Assembly (NCBI GenBank): GCA_036365145.1 | Contig: JAEOAD010000012.1 | Span: forward strand, 43,655,001-43,719,000 | Direction: 5' to 3' | DNA from: Orientallactaga sibirica | Taxonomy: Eukaryota; Chordata; Mammalia; Rodentia; Dipodidae | DNA length: 64,000 bases | Shown: piece by piece, positions 59,244 through 64,000 of the stretch | Position numbering within the stretch: the first letter of the stretch is position 1 | Layout: each line of letters opens with the position of its first letter | The notes under the pieces: generated by a model | Database searches by the model: none | The model's input: the letters and a program-made list of their open reading frames with translations, nothing else | What the model was told of the DNA's origin: nothing | Program-made: the position numbers and the translations under genes

Positions 59244-59764
59244 TTTGCTTCTTTAATAACTGCTTCAATTTCATTGCTTCTTATTTTTCTGCTTATATAT
59301 TTTAACTCAGCTTTGTTTAATTTGGGTACTTCATCTGTATGAAGAAATTCATTCATTTTTTACAGTTTCCAGTTTAGTAGGGTGCATGTTATAAAAGTAA
59401 GCCCTTATAATTCTGTAAATTTCATTTTATGTATTATAATGACTGCTGTTTCATTTCTAACTTTAATAATTTGACTCTTCTCTCTCTTTGGGTTACTTTT
59501 TCTAAGGGTTTATTGATCTTGTATCTCCTTTTAAAGACATCTCTTTTTTCTATAAGTCTTTGAATTATTTTTGTTTTTATTTCATTAATTTTTGCTTTGA
59601 TCTTTATTATTTCTTTTTTGAGGTGATAGATATGTTAATTAATTTTAATTAATTATACTACATGTATAAAACATAGTGAACACCAGATATATAAACTTTT
59701 AATTTTCAGTTAAAAATTAAAACTCTTTAAGAATACTAATATAAGAGGAATACATTTCATTTCA

Positions 59765-60425
59765 TTTTTGATGGAGTGAGATTTTTATTTAGAACTTTAA
59801 TATATGAACATATTGCAATTTGGTCATATTCCTATTGGATTATATTCTTATGACTCTTCTTTCCTGATTCCCATTCCCCTGAGGCCTTCTTCAATAATCA
59901 CTGTAGACTCAGGAGTGCAACTGTCAGTCTTCGGGGGAGGTGGGACAATGCATCAGAGTACACGTTCCTCCCCTCTGGCTCTTATATTCTATTTACCCCT
60001 CTTCTGAACCTTGGTGGGCATGTTATATGTCTCCTTTATTATTGAGCCCTCAGCAACCTCAAATTGTCTTTTTTTATGAGTTTTGAGCACCCTCAGTGTC
60101 TATCATGATTTTATCACAGGAGGATCTCAGGTTTCTGAGCCTGAGTGACCTTATTTAGTATAATTTAGCTTTTATATTTTTTTCAGTTCTGTCCATTTTC
60201 CTGCAAATGTCATAATTCCAGTTTTCTTTTCTGATAAATAGAGTTCTGTTGTGTATATATACCACATCTTCACCCTCCACTCACCAGTTAATGGGAATCT
60301 GGGCTGATTCCATTTCCTAGCTGTTGTGAATAGAGCATCAGCAAACATGACAGCTAATAACTATATAGTAGTGTATAGAGTCTTTACAATATATGCCAAG
60401 GAGCGATATAACTTGGGCAATTAGT
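59765..60425 (-). mobile_element. L1 3' end fragment, antisense
   Basis: 60200-60350 holds ORF2 C-terminal remains on the minus strand ('accacatcttcaccctccactc', 'gattccatttcctagctgttgtg' on +). 59765-60190 is 3' UTR-like. It differs from the neighbouring L1 pieces, so it is a separate insertion. Confidence 0.75.
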
Positions 60426-60439
60426 ATATCAATTTTTAG

Positions 60440-61540
60440 AATTTTTCTTTATTAGTTATGTACACAGTATGTATACAGCCATGTTGGTACCATCGTTAGC
60501 CTCTTCCCTGTCCTCCCCTCTCTGAAATGATCTTCCTCATTGGGGAATGTGGGTTGTGCATTATGGGGCTAGCCATCAGTTATGGGGAAGAGGCAATGTC
60601 TCTGTGCATAATGTCCCAATTTGTGGCTCTAACAATCTTTTCGCCCTCACATTCATAAATTTTCCTTAGCCATCTTGGGTTCATTTTAGGTGTGCTTCAG
60701 TGATGGGGTCTTGGGAGCCCCTATGTCTCTGGATATCTGATTTGGTAAAAGTTTAGTGTTCTCTGTGTCTATTTCCTTCACCCTTGTGCTGGTACCAGGT
60801 TCCAAAAAAGCAGAACACTGGCTCATTTCTCCAATTACTCTATTGTTGCAGCTGGGGCCCTGGTGAGGTGTGATGGGCTGATTCTCTCCTCAGGATCTGC
60901 ATCCATCTGAAAAAAAAGAAGCAAATTCTCCAAAATAGAGTAAAGTTAGCAATTGATGAATGGGATAACCATTATTATTTTAGAGATAATTCAATACATG
61001 TAGGCCCTTTTGCAGTCCAAGTGGATATGAATATGGTTATGCATTTCCAGCTATGGCTTCATTCCACTGAGTGGATCTGTTAACCAAACCAAGAGCAGTT
61101 GATTACCCACCATGGCTATGTGCCACTATTGCACTTGTGTGAGCATCACATCAGTTTGATAGCTGATGACTAGCTTAGACCATGAATTTCTTGGACAGAT
61201 ATTGGTCATTTTCTCCCAGTCACTCATATAGCACCCTCTGGCATGAGACAAGCTAACTGTTTGGGGACTGACCTGCTTCCAGATTCCAACCAGGTCACAC
61301 CATATTCCATCCTAACAACATATGCTGTCTTTGGAAGTAGGGTCTTACCATTAACCTTTGGTGGGTCATCAAGAACTCTGACAGAAATCTGTCTACTTTT
61401 GGGAAAACTTGTAGGTATCTCTGATCAACAGCTCATTGTGAAAGTTAACCACATGCTGGTACTGGGAGTTACAAGTCAGCACCACATAAGATGAAGGAAG
61501 AAAAAGATAGGTAATATAAAAGAGAAAGAGGGCATAGAGA

Positions 61541-61595
<55 letters not shown>

Positions 61596-61695
61596 GATTA
61601 AGGTTAGTCTTCATGATGACCTCTCCAGGGCCCTGTTGTTCAGGTGTTCCTCTATGGGCCTGCTGAAGGATCAGTGTTTTAGCTGGTTGTTCAGA
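60440..61695 (-). mobile_element. L1 3' UTR, antisense
   Basis: Matches the sense L1 3' UTR at 24990-25420 in reverse ('gatgggctgattctctcctcagg', 'gaaaaaaaagaagcaaattctcc', 'ttatggggaagaggcaatg') and the fragment at 32956-33990 ('gagcagttgattacccacc'). Contains (AG)n at about 61540-61595. It lacks ORF2, and its 5' end abuts the T tract of the next L1. Confidence 0.82.
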
Positions 61696-61699
61696 ATAT

Positions 61700-61700
<1 letters not shown>

Positions 61701-61744
<44 letters not shown>
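61701..61744. repeat. T44 tract: poly(A) tail of the terminal antisense L1
   Basis: An uninterrupted run of about 44 T precedes antisense L1 3' UTR sequence. A pure long tail suggests a young insertion. Confidence 0.93.
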
Positions 61745-61747
<3 letters not shown>

Positions 61748-62327
61748 GTACCCTTTCCATTTGGGTCCCTATTTGTGTCCCAACACCCTTACCCTCCCCT
61801 CCTATCCCACCCTTCCTATTGTCTGGTCCTCAAGTTACTTATTAAGTATGACAGCATCTCGGGCAGATGCAGGTTAGGAGCCAAAGATGAATAATACCAT
61901 GGGACAATTATCTTTCTGTGATTGGGTGAGCTCACTGAGAATGATCAGTTCCATGTTCGAACATTTTTCTTCAAATTTCATTGTTTCTGTTTTCCTTATT
62001 TATGCATAGAATTCCATAATGTAAATATACCACATCTTGGTTATCCATTCATCTAATGATTGACATCCGGGATGATTCCAGCACTTAGCTATTATGAATT
62101 GAGCAGCTATAAACATTTTTGAGCAAATATCTCTAATTTGAGGCTTGGAGCTTTTAGGGTAAATGCCCAGTAAGGGAATAACTGGCTCTGATAGTAGGTC
62201 TATAGTCATTCTTTTCAGGATCTCCATATAGCTTTCCATAGTGGTTGTACCATTTTACATTCCCACCAAGAGTGAAAGAGGGTTCCTATTTCTCCACAGC
62301 TTCGCCAGCATTTGTTTTCATTATTTT

Positions 62328-62370
62328 TTGTTTGTTTGTTTGTTTGTTTGTTTGTTTGTTTGTTTGTTTT
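62328..62370. repeat. (TTTG)n microsatellite inside L1 ORF2
   Basis: Ten TTTG units interrupt antisense ORF2 at the point corresponding to an A-rich stretch on the sense strand. Confidence 0.95.
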
Positions 62371-63098
62371 AATGTTAGCTATCCTTACTGGGGTAAGGTG
62401 GAATCTCATAGTTGTTTTAATTTTCATTTCCCTAATGATTAAGGATGTTGAACATTTTCTTAAGTGTGTGTTTGCCATTTGTATTTCTTTCTCCCTGTGT
62501 AGTTCTCTGCCTCATTTTGGGAGTGGGTTGTTTGACATGTTTTTGTTTAGGCTTTGGAGTTCTTTGTAAATTATAGAAATGAGGCCTCTGTCAGTTGTAC
62601 AGCTGGCAAAAATTTTCTCCCATTCTGTAGGTAATCTTTTGGCTTTGGTTATTGTTTATTTGTCTGTGAAAAACTGTTTCAGCTTCATGAGATCCCGATG
62701 GTTGAGTGATTGTCCTGTGCTGCTGGGGTTTTGTTCAAGAAGTTTTTTACCACTCCTATGTCATGGAAGGTTCCTCCTATTTTTTATTCCAGTAGTAGCA
62801 GAGTTTCCTGTTTTTTATTGAGGGCTTTGATCCATTGGAACTTGATTTTTGTGCACTATGAGATGCGTGGATCGAGTTTCATTTTCCTACATATGGTTGC
62901 CCAGTTTGCCCATCAACATTTGTTGAAGATACTGTCTTTTTTTCCCAGTCTACATTGATAGGACTCTTTTGTCAAATATCAAGTAGCTGTAGTTACTTGA
63001 CCCAAAGACTGGATCCTCTATTCTGTTCCATTGGTCTATATTCCTGTTCTTATGACAGTACCATGTTGTTTTTATTACTGTGATTTTGTAGTATAGCT

Positions 63099-63922
63099 TT
63101 AGATCAGTGTTCTATTTCCAGCCCTTCTGGCTTTGATTATTTCCATTGAGAAGTCTGAGGTGATTCTGATGGGATTATCTTTATTTGTAATGTGTTGTTT
63201 CTCCCTAGCTGCTTTTAGGACTTTCTCCTTGTTATCAATATTTAGGGTTTTAATGATAACATGTCTTGGAGATTTTCTCCTTTGGTCCAGTCTGTTTGGA
63301 GTTCTGTTAGCTTCTTGTACCTTTATAGGACTTTCTTTTGAGAGATTGGGGAAGTTCTCTTCAATAATTTTGTTGAATAGGTTCTCGACTCCTTTGGTCT
63401 GAATTTCTTCCCCTTCTGGTATTCCCATGATCCTAATGTTGGAACATTTAAGGTTATCCCTCGTTTCCTGCCTGTTCTGTTCACAAAAATTTTTGAGCTT
63501 ATTGAAACTTTGTATTCACATGCTGTTTCTTCTCTCCCGTCTTCCTATTCTGAGTTTCTATCATCCACATAGCTGACTCTATTCTTGAGAGCTTCGATAG
63601 ACTTTTGGGTTTGTTCAATTTGGTTTGTATTTTCTATTGCTTTTTTATGTATAGTTTCCAATCCTCTTTCAAGTTCCCTTTTCACATCTTTTTCTGATTT
63701 TTTTAGTGCTTCTTGGAATTCATCCTTGCATTTATTTTGGAGTCCTTCCTGGTTCTTTTCTATTAGGTCTAATCTTGTGAGAACAGCATTCATACAATTA
63801 CTGGCCCTTTGTTGATTTTCTACAAGTTTTGCTATTTTCTTGGCTAGGGTTGCATTGCTTATGTCTTCATTTTGGGGTTCTGAGCTTATTATCTCTTCTA
63901 TGTTTTGGTTAGAGACATCCAT
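63099..63922 (-). pseudogene. L1 ORF1 (ORF1p), broken and C-terminally truncated
   Basis: ORF1 encodes the RNA-binding trimeric chaperone of L1. The Met at 63922 opens a 125-codon frame to 63545 with a charged coiled-coil pattern, broken near the 'SYVDDRNSE' position. The frame resumes at 63428 as 'MGIPEGEEIQTKGVENLFNK' with the RRM-like 'RHVIIKTLNIDNKEK' and the C-terminal domain up to 'FSMEIIKARRAGN'. The end of the C-terminal domain is lost at the deletion junction. Codons are fairly well kept, so decay is recent. Confidence 0.85.
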
Positions 63923-64000
63923 TGTGGGACTGGGCAGTCTTGTTGGATTTACTTGTATGTGAGTGCATGGTCAGGTGGCCCAAGGGGCAGGGGTTTTGGG

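Larger units (their letters stand above)
55262..59640 (-). mobile_element. Old L1, antisense: 3' UTR and ORF2 remains
   Basis: On the minus strand 55262-56600 is 3' UTR-like ('aatattgggctcattgatg'). 56695-56949 is the ORF2 C-terminal part ('ALFTLARKWNQSRYF', 'INKMWKVQK'), and 57000-58900 is diverged upstream ORF2. 59230-59640 reaches the region before the reverse transcriptase core ('MNEFLHTDEVPKLNKAEL'). Many stops and frameshifts. It is interrupted by a type A SINE (55926-56151) and a 324-bp unidentified insert (58920-59243). Confidence 0.88.
61745..64000 (-). mobile_element. Young antisense L1 with an ORF1-ORF2 internal deletion
   Basis: Minus-strand order from the right edge: a piece of 5' UTR (63923-64000); ORF1 from Met at 63922 with a coiled-coil-rich N-terminal half (63545-63922, heptad Leu/Ile/Glu/Lys) and an RNA-binding/C-terminal half (63099-63428, starting 'MGIPEGEE'), separated by a frame break. 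After 'FSMEIIKARRAGN' the sequence jumps to the ORF2 region before the Cys motif, then the ORF2 C-terminus (62000-62239, ending 'MWYIYIMEFYA'), a short 3' UTR and the T44 tail. Endonuclease and reverse transcriptase domains are absent. The element extends beyond the window. Confidence 0.9.

Noticed and set aside
58910..59356. 148-codon minus-strand frame
   Set aside because: It crosses the border between L1 ORF2 and an unrelated insert. Only the first part is L1 and the rest is chance.

Overview
This window is non-coding, repeat-rich nuclear DNA from a rodent. It contains B1 (7SL-derived) SINEs, abundant tRNA-derived SINEs that start 'ggctggagagatggcttag' (B2-like head with a body different from mouse B2), MaLR/ERVL LTR elements, an ERVK solo LTR and L1 with rodent-type 3' UTRs. 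The SINE body, together with B1 copies ending 'ctagagtgagaccctacctc', fits a jerboa-like dipodoid such as Jaculus better than mouse or rat. That assignment is from memory of repeat families and is not proven. I found no intact protein-coding gene, no rRNA or functional tRNA gene and no CpG island. Every long open frame is either inside a transposable element or looks like chance.

Layout. 0-8 kb: AT-rich DNA with SINEs and a nested LTR cluster (2.8-5.9 kb), in which an ERVK solo LTR with a 6-bp target duplication sits inside an antisense MaLR LTR. 8.2-10.7 kb: a 5'-inverted (twin-primed) L1 with a perfect 12-bp target duplication. 11-29 kb: scattered SINEs, microsatellites, a truncated L1 3' UTR and old LTR pieces. 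29.07-32.95 kb: an antisense processed pseudogene of PTGR1 (prostaglandin reductase 1 / leukotriene B4 12-hydroxydehydrogenase). It is cut by a complete two-LTR MaLR-type element (29448-31454, LTRs differing at one base of 396, 5-bp TSD), by two B1s and by one tRNA SINE. Directly upstream of the pseudogene, in the same orientation, is an L1 3' UTR fragment that lacks its own 3' end. 34-40 kb: mostly unique AT-rich DNA, plus a MaLR solo LTR with TSD. 40.3-45.4 kb: a 2.55-kb direct tandem duplication, each copy carrying an ERVL-type LTR, with TAGA microhomology at the breakpoints. 45-55 kb: mostly unique sequence with two MIRs, SINEs and an ERVL-type LTR. 55-64 kb: at least four L1 pieces, all antisense. 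The last runs off the window and carries ORF1 fused to the ORF2 C-terminal part by an internal deletion.

The window is therefore a record of retrotransposition. The sequence supports an order of events at several places: PTGR1 retrocopy first, then the SINEs and the MaLR; old L1 first, then its insertions; MaLR first, then the ERVK LTR. I saw nothing that looks like a new gene system. The most informative items are the near-identical two-LTR element inside the PTGR1 retrocopy, the L1/PTGR1 junction, the tandem duplication and the L1 rearrangements.
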